Under the pieces are notes generated by a model. The model was not told the DNA's origin. It did not search any database and was given only the letters and a program-made list of their open reading frames with translations. From Shewanella sp. 1CM18E (lineage in GTDB: Bacteria; Pseudomonadota; Gammaproteobacteria; Enterobacterales; Shewanellaceae), in the NCBI RefSeq assembly GCF_023161665.1, contig NZ_JALNTW010000005.1:124001-188000 (forward strand): DNA of 64,000 nt. Direction: 5' to 3'. Below, in pieces: positions 9,361-17,659 of this stretch (positions are counted from its first letter, which is position 1; every line of letters begins with the position of its first letter). The translations under genes and the position numbers were made by a program.

Positions 9361-10169
9361 TCGCTATATGTTGCCTTGAACAATTGTTCTCCCTGAACCT
9401 TGTAATTATTGATCATGCCTTGCGCTTCAGCGCTGATCAGCCAGTCACTTAGTGCTTTAGCACCTTTGTGATTTAGCGTTGGGTACTTGCTATCGCTGAT
9501 TAGGATGATTTGGTACGGGTTAGCTAGAGCTGGGCCGCCATCGAAATCAACTGCTAGGTCTATTTTACCTGAATAAGCAACGAAAGTACCACGGTCAGAT
9601 AGTGTATAAGCCTCTAATTCACTAGCCATTAATAGTGTTTTGCCCATACCTTGACCAACTGCTGTGTAGCCTTTGAAGTCTGGAGTAATATTAGCGTTTT
9701 TCCATACAAGTAGTTCTTTCATGTTGGTGCCTGAGTTGTCACCACGAGAAATGAAAGGCACGCCTGATTTAGCGATTTTTGCAAACGCTTCTTCAGCAGT
9801 TTTGCTTGAGCGGATTTTAGCTGGGTCGTTCTTCGGACCTAGAACAACGAAATCGTTTTCCATAATGCCACGTGGTAGACGGCCGTAACCTTCTTCAACG
9901 AATTTAGCTTCAGCGCCTGGAGCGTGAGTCATTACAACATCAACGTCGCCTTGACGAGCAAGTTTTAGTGCCTTACCTGTACCAGTAGCAATCACTTGTA
10001 CTTTGTAGCCAGATTCCTCTTCAAACTTAGGTAGTAGGTTCTTTAGTAGGCCTGAGTTTTCAGTGCTGGTAGTGGTAGCAAGTTTAATTACTTCAGTTGC
10101 TTGCACTGGCATGCCAACAAACAGTGCTGCGGTAACCGCAAGACCAATAGCGCGTTTAAGGTTTAACAT
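9357..10169 (-). CDS. tupA: Tungstate-binding periplasmic protein
   Basis: The start at 10169 has AGGAGC six bases upstream and gives a classical Sec signal peptide (MLNLKRAIGLAVTAALFVG, cleavage after VQA near residue 24). The mature protein opens with LATTTSTENSGLL; the TTTS motif is the recognised oxyanion-binding signature of TupA-type, tungstate-selective proteins. It contains the usual RGDNSGTN segment. Length is 270 residues. It heads the leftward tup-mob-moe-moa run and is divergent from the two-component system. Confidence 0.93.
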   Translation of the reverse strand: MLNLKRAIGLAVTAALFVGMPVQATEVIKLATTTSTENSGLLKNLLPKFEEESGYKVQVIATGTGKALKLARQGDVDVVMTHAPGAEAKFVEEGYGRLPRGIMENDFVVLGPKNDPAKIRSSKTAEEAFAKIAKSGVPFISRGDNSGTNMKELLVWKNANITPDFKGYTAVGQGMGKTLLMASELEAYTLSDRGTFVAYSGKIDLAVDFDGGPALANPYQIILISDSKYPTLNHKGAKALSDWLISAEAQGMINNYKVQGEQLFKATYSE

Positions 10170-10301
10170 TTTAGCTCCTATGGAAAATAAAATAGACCTC
10201 TCGATACCTGAGGGTCTGAACAAAATCGAATACCCCCGTTAAAAGCAAGTTTGATGCCAGACTGTGATCGGTTTATTTCAGTTCACACTAGTGTTTTATG
10301 C

Positions 10302-10317
10302 TGTGATCTAGATCGCA
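10302..10317. promoter_or_regulatory. CRP-like binding site
   Basis: TGTGATCTAGATCGCA matches the CRP consensus TGTGA-N6-TCACA with a single change in the right half. It lies in the divergent gap between tupA and the response regulator and could serve either. The remainder of the 10170-10456 gap shows no ModE-like site that I would defend. Confidence 0.55.
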
Positions 10318-10456
10318 TTGATGACAGAAAAAGCACAGACATTATGTCCCAATGTCGCGATTATATGGTTCATAGTGACCTATTTAGACTAGTTCAATGT
10401 TAGACTTATTGCATAATGAGTCAAAATGTCCCTCAAACGACAAGGTGGGACAGAGA

Positions 10457-11818
10457 ATGAATAATATGAAGCCACTTCCTTCTGCTGTATCTGTATTGAT
10501 TGTTGATGATGAACCGGGCATGCGTAGCTTTTTGAAAAAAGCCTTAGCTAAAAAGTTTGCTCTCGTTGAAACCGCCTCAAGTGTTGAGGATGCTGAGCAA
10601 CTGCGCTCGCGTTGTCATTTTGACTTGCTAATTGTTGATATCCGCTTGCCAGGCCGTTCAGGCATTGAATGGCATGAAGCGCTTAACGATCAAGAAAGAC
10701 GCTCTGACATCATCTTTATGACAGGCTATGCCGATATGGATGTGGCGATTAAGGCGCTGCGCGCTGGTGCCTCAGACTTCATAATGAAGCCATTCCATCT
10801 TGAGCAGATGATGAAGGCGGTTGACCGCTGTATTGAGCGTCGATTGCTTAAGCGCGAAAACTTAATGTTGCGCCGTGAAGTGTCATTCAATCAATCATCG
10901 ACCATTATCGGTCAAAGTGATGCGATGACAGAGGTGAAACATGTTATTGAACGTGTTGCGCCAACTAACGCTGTGGTACTGATTGAGGGTGAGTCAGGTA
11001 CAGGTAAAGAGTTGGTTGCACGCCAACTACACATTTTAAGTGGCCGCCAGGGACCGTTTGTACCGGTTAACTGTGGCGCGATTGCACCTGAGCTTTTAGA
11101 AAGCGAACTATTTGGCCACTCTGCCGGCTCATTTACCGGGGCAAAAGGTAATCGTGAGGGGCTATTTAGCTTTGCCTCAGGTGGTACTATCTTCCTTGAT
11201 GAAATCGGTGAAATGCCGCTGAAGATGCAAACTGCATTACTGCGAGTACTTGAGCAGCGCACTATTCGTCCTGTGGGTAGTGAAAAAGAGATCAATATTG
11301 ATGTGCGCGTACTTGCTGCAACTAACCGTAAGTTGTCGGAAGAAGTCGAGGCGGGCAACTTTAGACGCGATCTTTTCTACCGTTTAAACGTGCTCGATAT
11401 TGTGATTCCGCCGCTACGTGAACGTCCTGAAGATATCGTTGAATTAACGCATCACTTTACCTGCCAGCTTGCGGCTGAACTCGGGGTAAAAGAAGTGGTG
11501 TGGAGCCATGAAGACTTACTCAAGCTGCAACAACATGAGTGGCCTGGTAATATTCGCGAACTACGTAATATGATTGAGCGTTGTATCTTGCTAGGCAAGC
11601 CGCCTGCAGAGTATTGGAAAGTACAACCGAAAGCAGAAATGGCGGTCGAGTCCGGTTATCCATTACAATGGGCGCTTAAAGATGTTGAACGTGACCATGT
11701 AACCCGAGTGGTTGATATGCACGGTGGTAATAAATCTGCCGCTGCCCGCGACCTTGGTGTGTCACGTAAGACGCTCGATCGTAAATATAAAGAGTGGTTC
11801 GGTGGTGAAGCCGAGTAA
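10457..11818 (+). CDS. Sigma54-dependent response regulator (NtrC family)
   Basis: The domain order is receiver (IVDDEPG, phospho-acceptor Asp in LLIVDIRLPG, Lys in IMKPF), an AAA+ sigma54 activator core (GESGTGKE Walker A, ESELFGH, LDEIGEMP Walker B), and a Fis-type helix-turn-helix (NKSAAARDLGVSRKTLDRK). The sigma54-contact loop reads GSFTGA rather than GAFTGA. The start at 10457 has AAGGTGGG seven bases upstream and gives 453 residues; an in-frame ATG at 10397 would add 20 atypical residues. The cognate kinase follows after 78 bases. The regulated genes are unknown, and no sigma54 promoter is obvious nearby. Confidence 0.92.
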   Translation: MNNMKPLPSAVSVLIVDDEPGMRSFLKKALAKKFALVETASSVEDAEQLRSRCHFDLLIVDIRLPGRSGIEWHEALNDQERRSDIIFMTGYADMDVAIKALRAGASDFIMKPFHLEQMMKAVDRCIERRLLKRENLMLRREVSFNQSSTIIGQSDAMTEVKHVIERVAPTNAVVLIEGESGTGKELVARQLHILSGRQGPFVPVNCGAIAPELLESELFGHSAGSFTGAKGNREGLFSFASGGTIFLDEIGEMPLKMQTALLRVLEQRTIRPVGSEKEINIDVRVLAATNRKLSEEVEAGNFRRDLFYRLNVLDIVIPPLRERPEDIVELTHHFTCQLAAELGVKEVVWSHEDLLKLQQHEWPGNIRELRNMIERCILLGKPPAEYWKVQPKAEMAVESGYPLQWALKDVERDHVTRVVDMHGGNKSAAARDLGVSRKTLDRKYKEWFGGEAE

Positions 11819-11896
11819 GACTAATAGCAGAGCATGCATTTTTCGGCTCAGTATTAGTTAACTCGTGTTATTAACATCACTCTAAGGGGAGTTTAG

Positions 11897-14035
11897 GTGT
11901 CGTTTTTTTCCAATATGTTTGGTGTGAGTTGGCAGCAAATGCAAGCTAAGGTGCGCTATCGCATCTTGATTTTAACCTTGTTGCCAATCTTGCTAACCCT
12001 AGTTAGCTTGGTGTTTATTACCATCTATTGGAATATTAGTTACACTGGCAAACAGCTGTTTATGAAGGTCAAAGCAGATTTGACTGTCGCAAACAGCACC
12101 CTGATAACGGTACAAGATAATCAAGAAAACCAACTGCAATTGGTGATGGAGTCTTGGCCGTTTCAAAATGATTTTAGGCAGATGGGCCGCGACTCGATTG
12201 AGCAGCGTGCTAATTTGCAGCTGGTATTAGAACAGGCGAAGAAAGATCTTAATCTGGACTTTTTACGTTTGGTGAGCGTATCAGAGGCGGCAGCTGATCC
12301 GGATCTTCGGCAGATGTTACCGCATATTGAAGGTGTAGAGCCTTTCTCCGGCTTAATGGTGCTTGATTCGAGCCGATTGGCACGGATTGATCCTGTACTG
12401 GCTGAGCGTGCAAAAATCAGTGTGATCAAAACCCAGCGCGCCCATGAACCGATTAAAGGTCAAGAAAAGCGTGGCCTGTTGAGCCGCAGTTTATTACCTG
12501 TGGTAGGTAAAAATGGCAATGTGGCTTGGTATCTCGACGGCGGCATAATGCTTAACCGTGATACCCGCATTGTCGACCATATTCGCGATTTAGTGTACGA
12601 CAAAGGCACCTTGCCTGAGCGCTCAATCGGCACTGTGACCATTTTCCTCGATAACATTCGTATTAGTACCAACGTACCTTTGCATTTTTTCCCGAAAGGT
12701 GATGACCAAAAGGGACGCGCCTTGGGTAGCTTAGTATCATCTGAGGTGCGTGAAAAAGTGCTTAACCAAGGGTTACTTTGGGTTGACCGAGCTTTTGTAT
12801 TTAACGACTGGTTTATTTCGGCTTATTCACCACTTGAAGATATTAATGGTAAACGTATCGGTATGATCTATACCGGCTTCTCTGAATCGCCGTTTATCCA
12901 TAACTACCTGCTAAACATTATCGAGTTGGGCACCATTTTAATGTTGGTACTACTGGTGTCTGGCTGGCTGGTTTATCGCGGCGCTTACAGCTTATTGCAA
13001 CCTATTGAGCGTATTCACCATGTAGTCAAAGCGGTGCAGTCTGGACGCAACTTGCGTATCGGTTCATTAGGTCTTGATAGTGACAACGAGCTGTCTAATC
13101 TTGCTGAGCAGTTTGACCGCATGTTGGACTTACTGCAGCGTCGTAATAGTCAAATTCAGGCGGCAGCTGAGCAACTAGAGGTCAAGGTTGAAGAGCGTAC
13201 TCGCAGCTTGCAGGAGAAAACCGAAGAGTTACAAGCTAACGTCGCACTGCTTAACGAAACACGTCAGCAGTTGGTGATTAACGAGAAGCTCACTGCACTC
13301 GGTGAGCTGACCGCGGGTATTGCCCATGAGATTAATAACCCGACGGCAGTTATCTTAGGCAATATGGAGTTGCTTAAGTATGAGCTTGGCGACAGAGCCG
13401 CTGATGTTGAAGAAGAAATTGAGTTAGTTATTCAACAAGTTGGCCGTATCAGCACCATTATTCGCAGTTTGCTGCAATACAGCCGACCGGGTGAGTTTAA
13501 TGCGCCGCTAGAAATGCATCAAATCACGCCGATTATCGAAGAGATGTTGGTGCTGGTGCGTCACTCAATCCAGAAACAGCAAGTGGTGCTCAACCAAGAG
13601 CTTAATGCGAGTTATCCTATCCAAGTTAACCGTCCGCAATTACTGCAGGTACTGATTAACTTAGTGGTTAATGCTGCTCACGCGATGGATGGCAAAGGTC
13701 AGATCTGGATCCGCACTTATGATTGGGTGCAACACGGTGATCCGGTTGGAGTTAAAATTGAGGTTGAAGATGAAGGTAAGGGGATCCCAGAGGAGGAACT
13801 TAACCGCATTTTCGATCCTTTCTATACCACGCGTAAAGACGGTACTGGCTTAGGTTTATCACTCAGCTACGGCATTATTAAGCGTATTGGCGGCACCATT
13901 GAGGTGAGCTCTACCGTGGGTAAAGGCAGCTTGTTCACCATTGGCCTGTATCATAAGGCGATAGAGGAGCAAGTTAACACGCCTTATGAAGGTCTGCAGT
14001 TTAATGGTCAGCACCTTGATAAACCTAAAGACTAG
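11897..14035 (+). CDS. Sensor histidine kinase with periplasmic double-Cache-type sensor
   Basis: The GTG start is preceded by AAGGGGAG. The 712-residue protein has one membrane segment near 22-45, a long periplasmic region to about 340, a second membrane segment near 341-363, a HAMP-like linker and coiled coil to about 450, the phospho-accepting His477 (GIAHEINNP), an N-box (NLVVNAAHAM) and G boxes (DEGKGIPEEE, GTGLGLSLSYGII). The extended periplasmic region points to direct sensing of a small extracellular ligand. It is paired with the sigma54 regulator upstream, resembling DctB/DctD-type pairs. A strong terminator follows. Confidence 0.92.
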   Translation: MSFFSNMFGVSWQQMQAKVRYRILILTLLPILLTLVSLVFITIYWNISYTGKQLFMKVKADLTVANSTLITVQDNQENQLQLVMESWPFQNDFRQMGRDSIEQRANLQLVLEQAKKDLNLDFLRLVSVSEAAADPDLRQMLPHIEGVEPFSGLMVLDSSRLARIDPVLAERAKISVIKTQRAHEPIKGQEKRGLLSRSLLPVVGKNGNVAWYLDGGIMLNRDTRIVDHIRDLVYDKGTLPERSIGTVTIFLDNIRISTNVPLHFFPKGDDQKGRALGSLVSSEVREKVLNQGLLWVDRAFVFNDWFISAYSPLEDINGKRIGMIYTGFSESPFIHNYLLNIIELGTILMLVLLVSGWLVYRGAYSLLQPIERIHHVVKAVQSGRNLRIGSLGLDSDNELSNLAEQFDRMLDLLQRRNSQIQAAAEQLEVKVEERTRSLQEKTEELQANVALLNETRQQLVINEKLTALGELTAGIAHEINNPTAVILGNMELLKYELGDRAADVEEEIELVIQQVGRISTIIRSLLQYSRPGEFNAPLEMHQITPIIEEMLVLVRHSIQKQQVVLNQELNASYPIQVNRPQLLQVLINLVVNAAHAMDGKGQIWIRTYDWVQHGDPVGVKIEVEDEGKGIPEEELNRIFDPFYTTRKDGTGLGLSLSYGIIKRIGGTIEVSSTVGKGSLFTIGLYHKAIEEQVNTPYEGLQFNGQHLDKPKD

Positions 14036-14100
14036 CAACAAACTAAAGCTAAGCAGACTAAGTTGTTAGATTGATTAGCTTACCTTACCTAGATAGTTAG

Positions 14101-14133
14101 ACGGGTAGCCAAGTGGCTACCCGTTGTTGTTTT
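14101..14133 (+). terminator. Rho-independent terminator of the two-component operon
   Basis: A perfect 10-bp stem ACGGGTAGCC/GGCTACCCGT with an AAGT loop is followed by a T-rich tract. Confidence 0.85.
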
Positions 14134-14281
14134 TAGCGCGCGATTAATTTTGTCTACGCAACTTGTTCTCGCAGCAGCTTATTTACTCGCTATAACACTT
14201 CACAATCTGTCTTTATTCCGCTGTAAGCTGCTTTGTCGATAATTAGAGCATTGATCTGATTAGTATTAATAAACGCTAGGC

Positions 14282-14399
14282 AAAAAAATAGCCGAGATAA
14301 AATCCCGGCCACAAAGAGTGTGTGAGCAATGTCGTGCTTAATAAAACTCTAACTTTAAGGAGATGAGATGCCTTTAAGTATTACCGAGTTCTGGAACGC
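14282..14399 (-). ncRNA. ryhB: RyhB-type iron-stress small RNA, downstream copy
   Basis: Read leftward, the unit has a sigma70 promoter under a Fur box, a predicted 5' end near 14399 (GCGTTCCAGAACTCGG), the conserved RyhB pairing core AGCACGACATTGCTCACA (about 14321-14339, minus strand), and a terminator with a GCCGGGA/TCTCGGC stem and seven T residues ending at 14282. The predicted length is about 118 nt. The core is the same as the central antisense segment of enterobacterial RyhB, which with Hfq represses mRNAs for iron-using proteins when iron is scarce. A second, longer copy lies immediately upstream. Promoter and ends are predicted, not measured. Confidence 0.85.
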
Positions 14400-14403
14400 A
14401 TGT

Positions 14404-14434
14404 AAATAATAATCATTATCATTTGATTGTGCAA
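14404..14434 (-). promoter_or_regulatory. Fur-controlled promoter of the downstream ryhB copy
   Basis: On the minus strand, -35 TTGCAC (14429-14434) and -10 TATTAT (14406-14411) are separated by exactly 17 bases. A Fur box TGATAATGATTATTA (14407-14421) covers the spacer and -10; it matches the 7-1-7 consensus TGATAATnATTATCA at all but one position, so iron-loaded Fur should block polymerase. Confidence 0.85.
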
Positions 14435-14556
14435 GTATAATGCACTAAAAATTAACCTAAATTATGTAAACATGGTTTAGTTGTTATTAATTAGTGAGTT
14501 ATGAGGTGCGGCTTTACTTGTAAGATCTGATATTTGCTATTGGCTGAAATTAAGCC

Positions 14557-14708
14557 AAAAAAAAGCCGGGAAAGAATCCCGGCCACTTAAGAGTGTGTGA
14601 GCAATGTCGTGCTAATACCTCTGACCGCAAAGATGGTCAAAGGCATAAAGAACTCTATGCAGGTAAAGATGATGAGAACTTTATCCGTAATCCCGAGTTC
14701 TGGAACGC
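14557..14708 (-). ncRNA. ryhB: RyhB-type iron-stress small RNA, upstream copy
   Basis: This second unit has the same predicted 5' end (GCGTTCCAGAACTCGG at 14708) and the same RyhB core (AGCACGACATTGCTCACA, about 14596-14613), with its own strong terminator (GCCGGGA/TCCCGGC stem, eight T residues to 14557). The predicted RNA is about 152 nt. It differs from the downstream copy by roughly 35 extra bases between the 5' segment and the core, including a different hairpin-forming segment (TTGACCATCTTTGCGGTCAG). Shared ends and core show tandem duplication followed by divergence of the middle. Fragmentary reading frames across it are not genes. Confidence 0.88.
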
Positions 14709-14714
14709 GAGTTA

Positions 14715-14743
14715 ACAATAATCATTCTCATTTGGGTTTGCAA
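14715..14743 (-). promoter_or_regulatory. Fur-controlled promoter of the upstream ryhB copy
   Basis: Minus strand -35 TTGCAA (14738-14743), 17-base spacer, -10 TATTGT (14715-14720). The overlapping Fur box TGAGAATGATTATTG (14716-14730) has three departures from the 7-1-7 consensus against one in the other copy, so this promoter may be less tightly repressed. Confidence 0.78.
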
Positions 14744-14814
14744 GCTTTATCTACACTTTCGTCACATTCTATTAAGTTTTTTTACTTTGGTGCGGTTGCG
14801 CCAAAACGGTAAAG

Positions 14815-15273
14815 CTAAACATGCTTTTGTAAATGCAGCTTGTTCTGGCTGTGGTTTTGAGCATCGCTAACCATAGCGGTGATCTGGTATTGGCTGCTAA
14901 TAAGCATATTTAGCATTGCAGGGAAGCAGTTGCGAGTTTTAACGTCAATACGCTGATAGCCTTTATCTTTTGCCCACTTTTCTTGGTATTCAAGTAAGCT
15001 CTTTGCTAAGCCAAGACCACGGAAATCCGGTGCGACACCACCTAACCAGCTATAGAACACGTTATCTTCAGTTTGGTAACCAAGCTTAAAGCCTGCGACT
15101 TCGCCTTCAACCTTAGCGATAAGCAGTAACGCTGGGCCTGCAAGTAAACGCTGGCTGATCTCTTGGCTAGCATAGCCGTTTTCAAATTCAGGGATAACGC
15201 TGTAAACAGTTTGGATAAGCTCAAGCACTGCAGGCGTAAACTCAGTTACAGCTTCAATTTCGATGGTGTACAT
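14815..15273 (-). CDS. GNAT-family N-acetyltransferase
   Basis: The 152-residue protein has the GNAT fold pattern: a beta strand FYSWLGGVAPDFRGLGLAKSLL with the acetyl-CoA pyrophosphate-binding R-G-L-G-L-A loop near residues 85-91, then a helix and the strand QRIDVKTR followed by NCFPAMLNMLI. The substrate cannot be read from sequence. The start has GAGAG upstream. It faces the ryhB pair; a GNAT gene also neighbours ryhB in Escherichia coli (yhhY), though orthology here is not established. Confidence 0.85.
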   Translation of the reverse strand: MYTIEIEAVTEFTPAVLELIQTVYSVIPEFENGYASQEISQRLLAGPALLLIAKVEGEVAGFKLGYQTEDNVFYSWLGGVAPDFRGLGLAKSLLEYQEKWAKDKGYQRIDVKTRNCFPAMLNMLISSQYQITAMVSDAQNHSQNKLHLQKHV

Positions 15274-15395
15274 GTATCACTCTCAATAACTTCGCCAGTT
15301 CACCTTGCTGATACAACCAAACCATTGGCTGAAAGGTGAACGAATTGGCGAAATTATAACAGGTCTGTCCAGTTGTTGTTAAGCGCTAACTATTA

Positions 15396-16055
15396 TCAGG
15401 CGGCGCTTTTGTGAACAGAATCCTGTAAGATCTTATCTTGTAAGAACTTTAGTAACAGACCATAAGCAGGCAAGAATAAGCCTAAACTGACAATCAGTTT
15501 AAATCCGTAATCCACTGCGGCGATTTCAGGCCAGTGTACTGCCATAAACTCATCGGTAGAGGCGTAGAAAGCGAGGCCAAAGAACACAATAGTATCGATT
15601 AGATTACCCACTACCGTTGACGCTGATGGTGCTACCCACCAAGATTTAGTCTCTCTTAGCTTGGCAAATACAAAAATATCCATCAACTGGCCGACAAGGT
15701 AGGCGGCAAAACTGGCGAATGCGATTCTAAATACAAAACTATTAAATTCCAGTAGCGCCTCAGCACCTTGGAAACTGCCTTGGTGGAAAATAACGCCCAT
15801 CAAATACGAGATAACTAGGGCGGGCAACATGGCTAGAAAGATGATTTTTCTCGCGGCTTGTTGACCAAATATACGTACAGTGAGATCAGTCGCTAGATAC
15901 ACAAATGGAAAGCTAAATGCGCCCCAAGTGGTATGGAAGCCGAATATTAAAAATGGGAGTTGTACTAGGTAATTGCTGGCACAAATAATAGCAATATGAA
16001 AGCTGGCTAATAGCAGCAATGCACGGCGAAGCTGTGCAGGGGATAACATCAACAT
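15396..16055 (-). CDS. yhhQ: Queuosine-precursor (preQ0/preQ1) transporter YhhQ
   Basis: The 219-residue protein has about six membrane segments and matches the VUT/YhhQ family: NYLVQLPF...TWGAFSFPFVYLATDLTVRIFG and SSTVVGNLIDT-like motif APSASTVVGNLIDTIVFFGLAF. It imports 7-deazaguanine precursors for queuosine tRNA modification. This assignment is supported by a preQ1-I riboswitch in its leader that overlaps the ribosome binding site. It is transcribed alone from a clear sigma70 promoter. Confidence 0.93.
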   Translation of the reverse strand: MLMLSPAQLRRALLLLASFHIAIICASNYLVQLPFLIFGFHTTWGAFSFPFVYLATDLTVRIFGQQAARKIIFLAMLPALVISYLMGVIFHQGSFQGAEALLEFNSFVFRIAFASFAAYLVGQLMDIFVFAKLRETKSWWVAPSASTVVGNLIDTIVFFGLAFYASTDEFMAVHWPEIAAVDYGFKLIVSLGLFLPAYGLLLKFLQDKILQDSVHKSAA

Positions 16056-16059
16056 CTTG

Positions 16060-16102
16060 TGGCCTTTTTAGTTAAATCGGGCGGGGTTAGGGAACCCGCA
16101 AT
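16060..16102 (-). promoter_or_regulatory. yhhQ: PreQ1-I riboswitch (translational type)
   Basis: On the minus strand, P1 GCGGG/CCCGC surrounds the loop UUCCCUAAC, followed by the A-rich tail UUUAACUAAAAAGG. The closest layout I know is the Thermoanaerobacter preQ1-I aptamer. The tail's GG would pair with the loop's CC in the pseudoknot, and this AAGG is also the yhhQ Shine-Dalgarno, seven bases before ATG. Ligand binding should therefore hide the ribosome site and shut off import when preQ1 is plentiful. Confidence 0.85.
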
Positions 16103-16171
16103 AACGCCTAGCGCTATAATTTTACAATTTTGGTTAATAACAATGGTTGTCCCCAAGCTTGGGGGCGGCAA

Positions 16172-16199
16172 ATTATAGAGCAGTTTTTTAATTGAGCAA
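16172..16199 (-). promoter_or_regulatory. Sigma70 promoter of yhhQ
   Basis: Minus strand -35 TTGCTC (16194-16199), 16-base spacer, perfect -10 TATAAT (16172-16177). A GC-rich hairpin (CCCCAAGCTTGGGG, about 16151-16164) lies just inside the predicted transcript, ahead of the riboswitch. Confidence 0.75.
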
Positions 16200-16288
16200 G
16201 AGGAAATCTCGACGGTTTAGCAATATAAACAGGTATAAACCGTCGAAAATCAGTGTGGATACTGGCTTAATTGATTGAATTTCCGCTG

Positions 16289-17659
16289 TTATAGCTCGGT
16301 TAGAATCGACAGAATAGTTCTGAGCTTGTTTTCAAGTTCAGTCCACTCTTTATCGGCTTCTGAGCCTGCAACAATACCTGCACCTGCGTAGAGGTTAATG
16401 CGCCCGGGTTCAATTAAGGCGCTGCGGATAGCGACGGCAAATTCACTTTCGTACTTGTTGAAGTAACCACAAGCGCCAGCATACCAGCCGCGCACATAGC
16501 CTTCTTGTTGACGAATAAAGTTCATTGCCGACTCTTTTGGCAAGCCACCTACCGCTGGGGTTGGGTGCAATGCTTGGATCAGCTGAAAGTCATTCACCCC
16601 TGGCTTTAACTCTGCGCGGATCGAGCGATGTAAATGCTGGATATGACTGAGCTTAAACACGGTTGGTGTTTCTTCAGCGCCGACATAATTACTAAGTGGG
16701 TTGAGCACATTAACTATGTGTTGGCGTACTAGCTGGTTCTCGTGACTATTTTTGGTGTCGTCTAATAGTTCTTGAGCAAGTGCTTTATCTTCTTCTTGAT
16801 TAAGCCCACGCACAGTGGTGCCAGCTAACGCTTCGGTAAACAATTCGCGTTGACGGCGACGGTATAAGCGCTCTGGCGTACAAGAAATAAAGGCACTTGC
16901 TGGACTAAATTGAAAACCAAACTGAAAGCTAGTTGGGTTTCGGCCTTGCCAGCAAGCCAGCAGAGTCCATGGATCAACTTCTTCATTGATCTCAAGCTGA
17001 GTCACCCGTGAAAGCACCACTTTTGGTGTGTCTTCAATAAACTTTGGATGAGTCACCCGATTAACTAGTTCGTCCCAGCGGTAGCGATCTGGTCGATCAC
17101 TGCGACCCATTAATGCCACCTTATTTGGAGGAGTTAATGGCTTGGGCGCGTCGAGTACTTGTAGCGACTGCAAAGCATTATTGATTTCAGCGCTGAACTC
17201 ATTCTCGGTAAAGTTTAGGTTTACTAGCAGTTTGAACTCATTACCGCTGCGGCGCAGTTCTACTCTAGGTAGCACAAAGTGCGCTTTACCAAAGTCTTGC
17301 CAGCTTTCATTGCGGCGATCAAATGCTACGCCACCATAGTAACGAATATCTTGATTACTGGTCAGTGAACGTTGTTTTTGGTACTCAAGCGATAGTGCTA
17401 TGTCGTCAACATCATCACCAAAGAAAAAGTCTTTGCAGCAGCCAATAGCAGCTACCTCTTCTTCGGTGTCGCGACCTTTCCAATACACTCTTGGATAAGT
17501 AGTTTGTGCGGCTAGCCAAGCAATAACCGGGATCGGTGCAACTGCCACAGACAGCTGGACTATTGGATCACTGTTAGGTTGAAGCGTGAATGATTTGATT
17601 TTGTCGGTTAAGGACTTAATAGCTTGAGGCAGCATGGGGATGGTCAATAAGTACTCCAA
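16289..17659 (-). CDS. menF: Isochorismate synthase MenF
   Basis: MenF isomerises chorismate to isochorismate for menaquinone, an electron carrier in anaerobic respiration. The C-terminal chorismate-binding domain is complete: ISCTPERLYRR, EALAGTTVRG, LHPTPAVGGLPKE and GWYAGACGYF. At about 456 residues it has normal length. The ATG-less 5' end is uncertain: TTG at 17659 is possible, but GGAG at 17654-17657 better serves a TTG at 17647, and ATG at 17635 is a third option. It is divergent from the TonB operon. Absence of an amidotransferase partner separates it from anthranilate synthase. Confidence 0.93.
   Translation of the reverse strand: MEYLLTIPMLPQAIKSLTDKIKSFTLQPNSDPIVQLSVAVAPIPVIAWLAAQTTYPRVYWKGRDTEEEVAAIGCCKDFFFGDDVDDIALSLEYQKQRSLTSNQDIRYYGGVAFDRRNESWQDFGKAHFVLPRVELRRSGNEFKLLVNLNFTENEFSAEINNALQSLQVLDAPKPLTPPNKVALMGRSDRPDRYRWDELVNRVTHPKFIEDTPKVVLSRVTQLEINEEVDPWTLLACWQGRNPTSFQFGFQFSPASAFISCTPERLYRRRQRELFTEALAGTTVRGLNQEEDKALAQELLDDTKNSHENQLVRQHIVNVLNPLSNYVGAEETPTVFKLSHIQHLHRSIRAELKPGVNDFQLIQALHPTPAVGGLPKESAMNFIRQQEGYVRGWYAGACGYFNKYESEFAVAIRSALIEPGRINLYAGAGIVAGSEADKEWTELENKLRTILSILTEL

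Noticed and set aside
10170..10456. ModE-type operator upstream of tupA
   Set aside because: TATAT-like fragments near 10362 do not form the spaced inverted pair of the ModE consensus.
10912..11358. 148-codon minus-strand frame inside the response regulator
   Set aside because: It overlaps the conserved AAA+ core on the other strand, and its composition is that of a reverse-frame shadow.
14597..14812. 71-codon plus-strand frame across ryhB copy 2
   Set aside because: It runs antisense through the small RNA core, Fur box and promoter and has no ribosome site.
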